From the NCBI RefSeq assembly GCF_019091135.1, contig NZ_JAGXJW010000048.1, positions 1 to 64,000 of the forward strand: DNA of 64,000 bases. The letters are read 5' to 3'. Origin of the DNA: Cohnella sp. GbtcB17 (GTDB lineage: Bacteria; Bacillota; Bacilli; Paenibacillales; Paenibacillaceae). A model generated the notes under the pieces. It did not search any database, had not been told where the DNA came from, and worked only from the letters and a program-made list of their open reading frames with translations. Numbering within the stretch: the first letter of the stretch is position 1; every line of letters begins with the position of its first letter. A program made the position numbers and the translations under genes. Shown one piece after another: positions 7,904 through 17,553 of this stretch.

Positions 7904-9226
7904 TTAAGAGAGCAGACGATTTCCCATATCGACAACTATTTTTTTATATTGATTTATTAATACTGATATGTTGTCAGTTGTATAGTCTATGCCTTCAACG
8001 GTTTCAAGAGCGGACACCCACTTTAGAAGTGCAGTCTTGTCGAGCATCGGATCCAGCTCTTGCTTAGTTGTTACAAAAGAAACCCCCATTGTTTCTAGTT
8101 GTTGAACAATTGGCTCCGGTGTAGCCACAGCAACGATGACCAGCGTTCGTTCTTTCATCTCAACAAGCTGAGAGGGCGAAATGCATGGAACGCCATTTAC
8201 AACCGTCCCCCATTTTTCGGGATTGTTGTCGCAGAAGTTGTCGACCTGGATCATACGACTAACAAGTGACTCGCATAACCGTGTCCCGTATGCACCGGCG
8301 CCGAATATGCACACGCGATCCGCGCGCCCCTCGGACATCCGATTCAGATTGTAGCTCAGGCCCCGAATTTCATCGTAAACGAAGTATGGCACTTCCTTAG
8401 ACTGCAATTGTTCGTTAGAATATCGATAGGCTGCGTTAAGCTTGAAGTTCCGGAAAAGTTCATTCATTCTGCAATAAAATTGATATTCCGTTCCATACAT
8501 AGATACGATTTCCTCGACAGTCAATTCTTTAAGAAAACGAATGTAGAGATCATTGCGTTCTCTTTCATGTTGTTGGATCGTGCGACTTCCCTGAGCACTG
8601 TGCAATCGAGAAATGACTAACGCTTCCGGCACATAGAGCAATCTTTGATGTCGAAACATTCGGAACCACAAATCGTAATCTTGAGTCGTGATCAAACTTT
8701 CGTCGAATCGACCGACTCTATCAAAATGAGACTTATGTATCAACAGCGCACATCCATTAATTAATCCCTCTAAAATTGCAAATACCGAATTTTGCAACTG
8801 CGTAGTCGTGAATCTGCTATTAATCTTCAAGCGTGACACTACAACATTCGTATCCATTACATCCAGATCACTTAGCACAATCGCAGTCATATTTCCACTC
8901 GCCTGTAGGGCTTGTAATTGTCTCTCTAACTTCTGGGGGTAGTACAAATCATCGTGCGATAACCAAGAAAAATATTCGCCCTTCATCTCCTCTAAGGCGT
9001 AATTCAGGGCTGTTGCAACTCCACCGTTCTTTTTAGATAGATACCTAATCCTATCGCCATAAGACAGCGCGATTCGCTCTGTCTCCCCTTTATCTATCGA
9101 ACCATCATTTACAACAATTATTTCTACATTCGGGTAGGTCTGCGCAAGCGCGCTATCGATTGCCTCGCGCATATAATTCGCCCCGTTATATACTGGGATA
9201 ACTATCGAAACTAGTGGTGTATCCAT
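7904..9226 (-). CDS. GT2 glycosyltransferase with C-terminal Rossmann module
   Basis: 440 residues. Residues 1-230 are a GT-A family 2 domain (SIVIPVYNGANYMREAIDSAL, IIVVNDGSIDKG, metal-binding WLSHDDLYYP, and TTQDYDLWFRMF). About 300-385 is the Rossmann module (VCIFGAGAYGTRLCESL, FCDNNPEKWGTVVNGVPCISP). RBS AAAGGAGG precedes the ATG at 9226. The module after a GT2 domain may bind a nucleotide sugar or make the 4-keto-sugar used by the transferase; this is inference. Confidence 0.85.
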   Translation of the reverse strand: MDTPLVSIVIPVYNGANYMREAIDSALAQTYPNVEIIVVNDGSIDKGETERIALSYGDRIRYLSKKNGGVATALNYALEEMKGEYFSWLSHDDLYYPQKLERQLQALQASGNMTAIVLSDLDVMDTNVVVSRLKINSRFTTTQLQNSVFAILEGLINGCALLIHKSHFDRVGRFDESLITTQDYDLWFRMFRHQRLLYVPEALVISRLHSAQGSRTIQQHERERNDLYIRFLKELTVEEIVSMYGTEYQFYCRMNELFRNFKLNAAYRYSNEQLQSKEVPYFVYDEIRGLSYNLNRMSEGRADRVCIFGAGAYGTRLCESLVSRMIQVDNFCDNNPEKWGTVVNGVPCISPSQLVEMKERTLVIVAVATPEPIVQQLETMGVSFVTTKQELDPMLDKTALLKWVSALETVEGIDYTTDNISVLINQYKKIVVDMGNRLLS

Positions 9227-9277
9227 AAGTGCCTCCTTTATCTGAAGTGAGTTAATTAAAGCGGTGTAAAAGTGGCG

Positions 9278-10504
9278 TTATTCGACACGACCAAATGTAG
9301 GATAATATTGATAAGCCAGATAGTCGATAACGTCGTGCCAAGAAAGCACTTTTGCTCTTTTACTCGATGCTAGATTCTTTACTTCTGCAAGGATCATCTG
9401 AGATTTCGGGAAACAGATCAACGTACTTTCTGGTCCCAACTGCGCCTCGTTTGGTTTCGTTACTGCAGAACCGCCATATGCAACGGCACCAGAATCTGCT
9501 GCTGCATCCCAATAAAGTTGAGGTTGAAGTAGTGTGCCTTGCAGAAGAGGCAGTAAGCGCTTTGCCATATGACCGAGAGAACCATATGCAATAATACATC
9601 CCGTTAATTGCGGAAACTCCTGTCGGCGATTAAGAATTCCATTCGTTAGTGAACGGAAAAATATCTCATTATCGACATCGCCTTCTGACATTATAGAGGA
9701 AACCATATAACGGCAGCCGATTGCAGCCAGCCCTTTAAACCAGGCCTTTTCCTCGGAACTTCGCGATAATTGTTCTATGGTTTTTTCATATAACCTTAGG
9801 CGATTTCTGTAGTGTTCCGATAGGAACTGCTTCCCTCTTCCTCCCGCAAGCTCGCTTGCGTAGGTATTATAAATATAGAGAGGCTTATCAACTTTAACCG
9901 ATTTCCCGCCTCCTGCATAAATCAAAGTCGTTATTTGCGGTTCTTGTGATGTAGCGTCTTCCGTGACCATGCCCATCATACCGCATCGTTCGGCATATTC
10001 GCGTTTTACAAGATAAACGCACACAGAACTATGGACCCTCTGTAATAAAACCTGTTCAATCGTCGTATTCGGCATTATTTCATCTGTAAAGATCATCTGT
10101 GCCGGCATCGCGTTTGGTGTACTTCTTCTCGCCAGCCCGCAGACTGCAAATTCAGCATCTTCATCCGCCTCCAGCGCTTGGACAAGTGATGAAACGTATT
10201 CCTCGTCTAATTCATCATCCGCATCGGGAAAACAGATATATTGTCCATTCGAACAAGCCAGTCCACTCTTTATTGCGGCTGCTACCCCCGCATTGTGTTG
10301 CCTCATAACAACCAGTTCATACCCTCTATCCAAGAAGCGCGCTTCCCATTCGTGAATTATTTCCTCAGTCTCATCGGTAGAACCATCGTCAACAAGAACT
10401 ACTTCGATGTTATCCCACAACTGATTGATAATCGAATGGAATGTATTTCCTATATATGGAGCTTTGTTGTAACAAGCAATAATTATACTAACTTTGGCCA
10501 TCAT
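9278..10504 (-). CDS. GT2 glycosyltransferase with degenerate C-terminal Rossmann module
   Basis: 408 residues. N-terminal GT-A domain: VSIIIACYNKAPYIGNTF, VVLVDDGSTDETE, and the DxD region FPDADDELDEEYV. About 320-390 is a weaker copy of the island module (CIIAYGSLGHMAKRLLPLL), in which the first glycine motif is Y-G-S-L-G. Two adjacent ATGs start the gene at 10504, after AGGGTG. Same operon as its neighbours (51-bp gap to each). Confidence 0.82.
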   Translation of the reverse strand: MMAKVSIIIACYNKAPYIGNTFHSIINQLWDNIEVVLVDDGSTDETEEIIHEWEARFLDRGYELVVMRQHNAGVAAAIKSGLACSNGQYICFPDADDELDEEYVSSLVQALEADEDAEFAVCGLARRSTPNAMPAQMIFTDEIMPNTTIEQVLLQRVHSSVCVYLVKREYAERCGMMGMVTEDATSQEPQITTLIYAGGGKSVKVDKPLYIYNTYASELAGGRGKQFLSEHYRNRLRLYEKTIEQLSRSSEEKAWFKGLAAIGCRYMVSSIMSEGDVDNEIFFRSLTNGILNRRQEFPQLTGCIIAYGSLGHMAKRLLPLLQGTLLQPQLYWDAAADSGAVAYGGSAVTKPNEAQLGPESTLICFPKSQMILAEVKNLASSKRAKVLSWHDVIDYLAYQYYPTFGRVE

Positions 10505-10554
10505 ACATTCACCCTATTGGGATTATTAGAAAAAACCTTTACTAATCTCTTTCT

Positions 10555-11694
10555 TCACACTTCAATCTTTGAAAAGACTTGCTCAAATCCACGCTCTTTC
10601 AATAAAGGAAGAACTTCCGCTTGATTAACTGAGTCCAGTGCAACGACAATCGGGACATCACGATTCTGTATTTCCGAAAGTTCATATACTCGAATGCCCA
10701 TCACATGTTCTACTAACCTGAAACCGTCTGTCACAATAAAGCCGTTAATTTCCCCTCCGAGATATCGAATAATCTTGCTTACTTCTGTGCCATAATACCC
10801 ACAACCGTAAATATAAACACTTTCAACCTCTTTACAATACGCTCGCAACTCCTGCAGCATCTTACCTGAGCGGTCTTCGTTGCATTCAATCAGTTCGTTA
10901 AGCTTTAGTATCTCTTCCCTACGTTTAAACGCATCGCGAGTGATGCATTCATCTTTGGTCAACACAATATGAAACTCGTGCGCGAGCAGCCCCTTGTCTT
11001 CAAAATGTTCTAATCGAAACGGAAATAACTTACAGCGTATTCCGTCACGTAAAAATTGCAAAAAAGACTTTCCGGTAAACACCCAGTAATGAGGAGATGC
11101 ATTCTCTATAAAGAAGGGATCGTCGTATAACTTCTCCGCGTTTTTAAAACGCGCCTCATCTTCTAATACATTCGAACGGAAAGAGACATCACCTATATAG
11201 TTAGACGAAGCCAATAAGGGCGTTGAGAGTCCGTTCAGCAAACTATCGAATGCAAGCCGCGCAGGGCTCCCTCCGCGATAGACATCATAAGCGTCACGAA
11301 AAGGGGTTACGTCTCGGAACCAATCGAAAGTGCCCCGTTTGTCTGGAATCGCCATAATGACTTTTCCATCATCCATAAGGATCTCACTTAATTCCAGCAA
11401 GAAGCCAATGATGTTCGGAACATGCTCAATGACATGAGAGTGAAAGATAGCCGCAAATTTCTTCTTCCCGACCGCTTTACTGTACGACTCGCGGATGACG
11501 TAGTCGATTGGAACGACCTTGTCTATATTCACATTTGGATCGTTGCGAAAGAAATCGATAATCGCTCCCGTCTCTCGGACATCTGCATAATAAGCATCAT
11601 ACGAATCTCGTCGTAGGAATGGCTTATCTAATGGCCCAATCTCCAATACGGGAGCACCTATCGGCACAAACGCTTGCAAGGGTGCCCTGTTCAT
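10555..11694 (-). CDS. Methyltransferase-like protein with C-terminal Rossmann module
   Basis: 379 residues. Motif I is VLEIGPLDKPFL near residue 16, followed by FAAIFHSHVIEHVPNIIGFL and VIMAIPDKRGTFDWFR, as in SAM-dependent methyltransferases that act on surface glycans. About 290-375 is the island Rossmann module (YIYGCGYYGTEVSKII, GFIVTDGFRLVEHVMGIRVYELSEI), most like that of the next upstream gene. It may methylate a sugar, with the module binding a nucleotide-linked substrate; not shown. Confidence 0.72.
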   Translation of the reverse strand: MNRAPLQAFVPIGAPVLEIGPLDKPFLRRDSYDAYYADVRETGAIIDFFRNDPNVNIDKVVPIDYVIRESYSKAVGKKKFAAIFHSHVIEHVPNIIGFLLELSEILMDDGKVIMAIPDKRGTFDWFRDVTPFRDAYDVYRGGSPARLAFDSLLNGLSTPLLASSNYIGDVSFRSNVLEDEARFKNAEKLYDDPFFIENASPHYWVFTGKSFLQFLRDGIRCKLFPFRLEHFEDKGLLAHEFHIVLTKDECITRDAFKRREEILKLNELIECNEDRSGKMLQELRAYCKEVESVYIYGCGYYGTEVSKIIRYLGGEINGFIVTDGFRLVEHVMGIRVYELSEIQNRDVPIVVALDSVNQAEVLPLLKERGFEQVFSKIEV

Positions 11695-11712
11695 TTTAAG
11701 CTCACTCCTGAT

Positions 11713-13761
11713 CTATATGTCAAAAGCCAATATATTCGTCATTCCCTTTGCACTTAGAAGTGGCTCGACCTCGTTTCTGTTCCTGCGATCAACTCCGAGT
11801 ATGACACCAACATCCGGTTTCGTTGCTTCTATTTCAGATAGATAATAAACAGGATGCGATCGGTAACTAGCCGGCTTTTGTCTGCCATCGGTTATAATAA
11901 ATCCGATATAATCAATTTTTTGATCTCTTAAAATGTCGGATACGTACCCTGCATATTCTCCAGCACCGTAAATATAAAGCTTTTTATATTTGGTACACTC
12001 TCGAAGAACATTGCGATCAAACAGCAACGCTTCATTAAAAAATTCATTATAACTTGAAAATGGCAAGTGATTACGAACCCGTTCAAGAATTCTACTTAGG
12101 ATGCGCTCCAAATCCACACTACGAACAGCCCTGTAGCGATCAGATGCCATGGTTGCACTGAAGTAGCCATTATACTGACAGATGTGAGGCATAACATATC
12201 CTAACACTTCTACTGGAATCTCTTTTTTCTCCCACTGAAACTCAAAAGCAGTTCGAATAGCCGAAGTGCGGCACCAAAAAGCATGCGTTGTCGCAAATGG
12301 AGGGCTGCTCTCTGAAAGATTTAAACGGATCCCTAAACCCTCCTCCAACTTCTTCGCGTAGCCGAATCTCCCTCCCCAACCGTTTCCAAACGCCGAGAAA
12401 AAACTTCCATGATATGGTTGTTGAACGGTTAAAAAACTTAAGCGTTTATTCGTATTTAATTCATTTATTACATTCACGATATACTCAGCGCTCGCAATCG
12501 TATTTTCCCATATCAAGGAGCGAAAAGAGCGACCCTCTCTTTCGCTTTCTCGCAGATCTTCTGGCACTTGATCGTGTAAAAAACAAAGGTATTCATACTT
12601 CGTAATGAAATCAGCACAGTTATAGAGAAACACATCAAGAGGATGCAGACGGTCCTCTACCATACGAACCACTGCGTGGTTCACATTCGTGCGAATGGCT
12701 GCTGCAATCTCAACACTTGCGGTTGTCACTACTAGAGAGATCCACGCTGGTATATGCTTCAAGTAATCTAACCAGGAGGGCAATTCCTTTGCATCCGTGA
12801 TGTTGGCAACAACAACTGCAGTGTTGTTTTTGAAGAAGCTTTCATTCATATTTTTGACATGCGTTGAAAATATATAATCCAAATGTAACGTTGTTCTAAT
12901 ATCCCCAATATCACATGTCCGCAATAAGTTATCCCATATTAGATTAACATTGTACTCTGTCGTCTGCTCAATGATCTTCACTAGTTCATTCTTCTTCTCA
13001 TTGCCCATTATGCCAATATCTTTATCTTCTCTATTTGCGAATGCCTTGCGCTTGATAAGCGGGCAATTGTATTTCACAACCATATCTACAGGATCTAGCA
13101 CAGAATAATTATAATTATTTAGCGCCTCGGCGCCGATCACCTTTCCCACGTCCACATAAGACGAGCAGGAATAACCTAGTTGTATAAATGTATTTGAGAA
13201 CGCTATTTCATAGTTAAATATCGTCTCATGAATCGCATTAGACACATTGAGGCGTTCCCAGAATTCGCGAAAATGTACACTGTGAAGCAATCGTTTCTTC
13301 ACATTCATAAAGTACGATTGTATATGTCGTGGCAACGGTGCCTGATTAACTTGATAGCGCGACCAGAAATTGAGGTGCTGCAATTCTCCTTGCTCCGTCA
13401 TACCCCAGAAATCTACGTCGCGTTTTTCCATTTCCTCAAAACACGGGGCTAATGGAAACATAGGACCGTAGCAAGTATCGTTGCAGATCAAAAGCTCATC
13501 ATACTTTAAGACCTTGTCCCATCCGAACCATTGTTCAAGTACGTCCTTGATTGCCCCCGCATCGTACCCTTCGTTAGGGCGCACAAAAATATCTGTTGTG
13601 AACGGCACCAATTTCTGCCGGCCTTCATCCATGAGCTTGCCATTACAAACAATAATAAGATGTGACAGATTTGATGATAATGCATTTAAAAAATATGGAA
13701 TATAATCGTCGATGATGCCATCACGATCATAAACAACAAATATACCCAACCGCTCAATCAT
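11713..13761 (-). CDS. Rhamnan synthesis protein F (RgpF)-like, with C-terminal Rossmann module
   Basis: 682 residues. The N-terminal part (about 1-260) matches RgpF (LGIFVVYDRDGIIDDYIPYFL, EGYDAGAIKDVL, LLICNDTCYGPMFPL), a family of rhamnose-polysaccharide transferases. A second region of about 300-560 resembles the RgpF C-terminal half (ITKYEYLCFLHDQVPEDLRESE). The last 90 residues repeat the island Rossmann module (LYIYGAGEYAGYVSDIL, GFIITDGRQKPASYRSHPVYYLSEI). RBS GAGAGGAGAG, ATG 13761. Rhamnose or a related deoxyhexose is a reasonable substrate guess. Confidence 0.82.
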   Translation of the reverse strand: MIERLGIFVVYDRDGIIDDYIPYFLNALSSNLSHLIIVCNGKLMDEGRQKLVPFTTDIFVRPNEGYDAGAIKDVLEQWFGWDKVLKYDELLICNDTCYGPMFPLAPCFEEMEKRDVDFWGMTEQGELQHLNFWSRYQVNQAPLPRHIQSYFMNVKKRLLHSVHFREFWERLNVSNAIHETIFNYEIAFSNTFIQLGYSCSSYVDVGKVIGAEALNNYNYSVLDPVDMVVKYNCPLIKRKAFANREDKDIGIMGNEKKNELVKIIEQTTEYNVNLIWDNLLRTCDIGDIRTTLHLDYIFSTHVKNMNESFFKNNTAVVVANITDAKELPSWLDYLKHIPAWISLVVTTASVEIAAAIRTNVNHAVVRMVEDRLHPLDVFLYNCADFITKYEYLCFLHDQVPEDLRESEREGRSFRSLIWENTIASAEYIVNVINELNTNKRLSFLTVQQPYHGSFFSAFGNGWGGRFGYAKKLEEGLGIRLNLSESSPPFATTHAFWCRTSAIRTAFEFQWEKKEIPVEVLGYVMPHICQYNGYFSATMASDRYRAVRSVDLERILSRILERVRNHLPFSSYNEFFNEALLFDRNVLRECTKYKKLYIYGAGEYAGYVSDILRDQKIDYIGFIITDGRQKPASYRSHPVYYLSEIEATKPDVGVILGVDRRNRNEVEPLLSAKGMTNILAFDI

Positions 13762-13806
13762 GATTGCTCTCCTCTCGATCGTTTATATTCCCCACCTGAC
13801 CTTTTA

Positions 13807-16368
13807 TTATATTTGTACGGCCTCCACACTTTGCATATAAATAGCAGAGCCTGCGTAGCCTTCAAAGTTCGCAATCTCTCGAACTATTCTTTTCATTTGC
13901 CGTTCTACATTTACAGCCTGGCAATCTTGTGTCAGAATAAAATCGCAGTATTTGCCCAGATTTGTAGCACTTGATTCATAATTGTAATCTTCAAACAATC
14001 CTCTCCCTCCCATACGCATCTCACATTCGCCGGGTACAACAATTGCATGTTCCTGAATCGAAGCTTCGAGAATATCCCATTCAATCAGGAGATTCTCTCG
14101 ATAGGACACCGCAACTAATTTGTCCTCTATCCATTGCGTATAGTAAAAAGGGCTTGCATGCGTCGGAAACTCCTCTACGCTCATCATCTTCTTGTCTTTC
14201 GTGTCCATTCGAATAATCAGATTTGCATGATTCGGAAGCAGCCAAACATTCCCATTCGCATAAATAGGCAATGTAAAGGGAAATGCTTCTTCGTTATAAC
14301 CTTGAGGAAATTCTGTTAGTATAGCGAAGGAATTATCCTTGCGATTCCATTGTGTAATGCCACCGTTCTTCCGTGGAGTTATCCAGTATCGCTCGCCATC
14401 ATAACAAATCCCCGAGAAACCATGTTTTACGTTCTCTACGGGCTGTACAATAGATGTACACGTCTCCATATCAAATATAATAATTGCGTTAGCATTACAC
14501 GCCGGCAACAGCAGCTCAGAGCCTTCCTGTGCACTGTGTACGAACCAAACATCTTCAATATCCAAGATATGAGTCTCTAATTGCTCGATCCACTTATTAA
14601 AGTGTTCTACTTTGCCTGTGAGAAGATCATATCGAATAATCGCAGGATAGTACGTTGGAATAAAGAACAAATATTGATTATATCGTATTACATCCGCGAA
14701 CTTACTTTCAGGATGATGCATTCGCTCTGTCTCTCGAACAGACGACGACTCAAATGCAACCTTGTCCCATGTACCCGCCTCAATATCATAGACAGCAATC
14801 TTATCCGCAGCACCTGGTGCAAAGAACAGCTTGCCTTCGGTGAGTATCACGCCCGTATACAGCAACCACCATCCGGAGTATCTCTCCTCTGGGAACGTCC
14901 CTACATAAGTTGCAACCTTCGTCTGCTTGTCCATTCGCATAAGCGCATTGCCGGAAAACGCGCTCCACCACAGACATTCCCCATCATCCGCCGCATGGGT
15001 AAAGACATACGGATTATGGGTCGGTGTATCCGAATCTAACTCAACATTCTGCCACATCATCGGCTTCCCCGTGAGCGAATAGAGCCCCATCAGCGACCCG
15101 CCATCGCCGTAATACGCATCCGACATTGAAATCGCACGCTGCGAGTCTGCGGAATCGTCATAGATGCCGAAGCCAGCGAGCTTGTACTCCTGCACGATCG
15201 CCTCGTACTCTTCTAGCAGTTCTGGTCGCATCGACGCATAAGTTGTGCCATTGAGCGGGTGCGGGCGCCACCAGAGCAGTACATCATCCCGCTCGCGGAA
15301 CACGCCGAACACGTATCGCAGCTTGCGCAACACCGTATCATTACCTTCTAGCAACGAGGTGATCGTCGTGTTGTACAGCACAACCTTCTTCCTTGTGCCG
15401 TCCGATCGGACTATCTTCGCAGCCCATTCCTCTGGCAGCGGATAATCTTCTCGTCTCGAATTCACGACTTTATCGAACTTGGGCGAGCCAAGGGCTATAA
15501 ACTTCTCTTCAGCCTTGCCGAATGTATCCCCGAAGCCATGCTCCTGTGCAAGTCGCTTGTACACCCTGATATACGTCTGCCGCACTTTCTCCGACTGTAC
15601 GAACACCTTATCTGCATAAATACAGGCCATTGTACTACACATAGCCTCACTGACGTCGCCATTTGAAACAAAATACGGCACATACACGAGTAAGTCAGTC
15701 AGATCTCTTAAACGCTTACTGTAATACATAGGGTGTACGCTCGTCACACGGTTACCAACATCATAAGGATTGTGGATGTAGATAATATCGGGACGTCTTG
15801 CTTCCACATCATATTCGAGCCAGTTCGTAATCGGAACGTAGTCCGGATATTGATCGCCTTCGTAGTGCATCTCACCCAGTTCCCCATCGGGCAGCTTGTC
15901 ATAATACGGGATCGGAACGACATACACATCGCAATTCGGATCATCCTTGGCAGCTAACCAGATCGATTCAAGGGCATCAAACATGGAAGCTTTATAAGGG
16001 AAGAAGGCAACCTCGATCTTGTTTGGCTTTAGTTCATTCTTCGCGCGATTCGCTATGACGGTCAACTGCCCGTTAAGCTTTGGAATCCCATTCGCCAAGT
16101 CAAGACTTAAGCTTACCTCATATAGCAATTCGCAATATGCTTCAAGAAGGGATACAGTCGCTGTACCTTCACCTTCAATCCCCTCGATGTATTCCCCAAT
16201 GTTGACAGCGAACTCTTGGCAATCGCCAAGCAAGCCTACGATGATATTGGGCTCCTTCTGTCGCTCTAATTCGTCATGCGCTTCCTTTAATGTAAGAAGG
16301 AGCTCAAAAATCCGTTGCTGCTGGTGCTTCCGCATGATGCGCTCATCCGTTCCGTTTATTTTTTCCAA
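13807..16368 (-). CDS. Glycerophosphotransferase-like GT-B enzyme fused to a beta-propeller
   Basis: 853 residues. After a helical N-terminus (1-120), residues about 125-435 resemble CDP-glycerol glycerophosphotransferases (TagB/TagF type): EVAFFPYKASMFDALES, VVLYNTTITSLLEG, LLWWRPHPLNG, and the SDAYYGDGGSLMGLY loop. Residues about 440-815 form repeating blades of about 45-50 residues (DGECLWWSAFSGNALMRMD, RYNQYLFFIPTYYPAIIRYD, GNVWLLPNHANLIIRMD), a Kelch/PQQ-like beta-propeller. It may transfer a phospho-linked group. The start may be TTG 16368 or an ATG 11 codons in; neither has a strong RBS. It overlaps the upstream licD gene. Confidence 0.75.
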   Translation of the reverse strand: MEKINGTDERIMRKHQQQRIFELLLTLKEAHDELERQKEPNIIVGLLGDCQEFAVNIGEYIEGIEGEGTATVSLLEAYCELLYEVSLSLDLANGIPKLNGQLTVIANRAKNELKPNKIEVAFFPYKASMFDALESIWLAAKDDPNCDVYVVPIPYYDKLPDGELGEMHYEGDQYPDYVPITNWLEYDVEARRPDIIYIHNPYDVGNRVTSVHPMYYSKRLRDLTDLLVYVPYFVSNGDVSEAMCSTMACIYADKVFVQSEKVRQTYIRVYKRLAQEHGFGDTFGKAEEKFIALGSPKFDKVVNSRREDYPLPEEWAAKIVRSDGTRKKVVLYNTTITSLLEGNDTVLRKLRYVFGVFRERDDVLLWWRPHPLNGTTYASMRPELLEEYEAIVQEYKLAGFGIYDDSADSQRAISMSDAYYGDGGSLMGLYSLTGKPMMWQNVELDSDTPTHNPYVFTHAADDGECLWWSAFSGNALMRMDKQTKVATYVGTFPEERYSGWWLLYTGVILTEGKLFFAPGAADKIAVYDIEAGTWDKVAFESSSVRETERMHHPESKFADVIRYNQYLFFIPTYYPAIIRYDLLTGKVEHFNKWIEQLETHILDIEDVWFVHSAQEGSELLLPACNANAIIIFDMETCTSIVQPVENVKHGFSGICYDGERYWITPRKNGGITQWNRKDNSFAILTEFPQGYNEEAFPFTLPIYANGNVWLLPNHANLIIRMDTKDKKMMSVEEFPTHASPFYYTQWIEDKLVAVSYRENLLIEWDILEASIQEHAIVVPGECEMRMGGRGLFEDYNYESSATNLGKYCDFILTQDCQAVNVERQMKRIVREIANFEGYAGSAIYMQSVEAVQI

Positions 16369-17534
16369 TAGGCATTGATAGGATGCGAGACTTGAACCGC
16401 TGAAGCCGGTGCATTCGCGTACTTCCGCGCCCTTAGCTTCAGATATTCTTCGTAACCTCTCGCTACGGAGAATTGCTCGCCTTCAAACTCCATCGTTCTG
16501 CCATAATCGAATACTTCCCGCGGCACAATCCATTGCTCTTCTCCGCCCCACAGTTCGACCGCAGTCGCCACGTTTGGGCTGTCGTAAAAGGAAAGATCGT
16601 ACCTTCGCTTTATAATATCTGCCCGGCAATCCGCCGGTCTCTCCGGAGAAATCTCAACAACACCGCGTGCATTATAGAACCATCGCCATTGCGATTCAAG
16701 ATAGCGATTCATATTCACGCGATAGTCGATCTCATCCTGCTTTTCGGGATAACCCGTCAGCGGTATAATATCGATAAATACGCCTTGCGCTAGGCTGATC
16801 GGCGTGCTTCCGTACATAATAACGGTGGTGTTGTCCACCATCTGAATATAGGGCCAGAAAAACTCGTCGTAAGCTTCCCAATGCAAGATCTCATATCTAC
16901 CGCCGACGGGGAAATCTTTAATGAGCTTCACATAATCGTCATACGGCATATAGACATCTATATCATCGTCCCACGGAACGAACCCTTTATAATTAACCGC
17001 ACCGAACAGTGTGCCGCCTGCCAAGTAATATTTCAATTGATGCTCCGCGCAAAAATCACGCAGGGCTTTGAGTATATCCAGTTCTACCAGTTGAAGCTCC
17101 CGCAGGGTCATTCGCCCTGTTGCATCGAGTTCACCGCCGAGAAGCGCTTCCGTCTCCTCCGCATACGCCGCTGGTGCGGGGAAGCGTATAATTTGATCAT
17201 CTCTGTATCCCAGACTTCTAACCTGTTGCACTATCGCATCCGTGTAATTAGAAAAAACGAAAACAACGGCATGCTTTCTTACCGTTGTCAGCACATGATC
17301 GGGAGGAGACACCATAACGCCGCCATAGGTAACCCGTCCCCACTTCATCCGATCGTTATCGACTACATAATCAATCCGCTGCCCCTTCGCCGTCAATGCA
17401 TTCTGAACCACATCGACCAACGCCAGATAGCCGAACCAGACGATGGTGAGCCCCTTGTCCTTGAAGGGGACGATTTGTTCAGACACATCCTGGATAATGC
17501 TGGATAATACGTTCCGACTGCGTAGCTGGGCCAT
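16356..17534 (-). CDS. LicD-family phosphotransferase with N-terminal Rossmann module
   Basis: 392 residues. About 25-120 are the island Rossmann module (IVWFGYLALVDVVQ, YVVDNDRMKWGRVTYGGVMVSPP). About 140-390 is the LicD/fukutin nucleotidyltransferase-like fold: LRDFCAEHQLKYYLAGGTLFGAVNYKG, then the metal-binding FVPWDDDIDVYMPYDDY. LicD enzymes transfer phosphocholine or similar alcohol-phosphates from a CDP carrier to sugars. RBS GGGAGG, ATG 17534. Pairs functionally with the LicC-like gene and second LicD at the head of the operon. Confidence 0.85.
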   Translation of the reverse strand: MAQLRSRNVLSSIIQDVSEQIVPFKDKGLTIVWFGYLALVDVVQNALTAKGQRIDYVVDNDRMKWGRVTYGGVMVSPPDHVLTTVRKHAVVFVFSNYTDAIVQQVRSLGYRDDQIIRFPAPAAYAEETEALLGGELDATGRMTLRELQLVELDILKALRDFCAEHQLKYYLAGGTLFGAVNYKGFVPWDDDIDVYMPYDDYVKLIKDFPVGGRYEILHWEAYDEFFWPYIQMVDNTTVIMYGSTPISLAQGVFIDIIPLTGYPEKQDEIDYRVNMNRYLESQWRWFYNARGVVEISPERPADCRADIIKRRYDLSFYDSPNVATAVELWGGEEQWIVPREVFDYGRTMEFEGEQFSVARGYEEYLKLRARKYANAPASAVQVSHPINAYWKK

Positions 17535-17553
17535 GCGTCTGCCTCCCGTTCAA

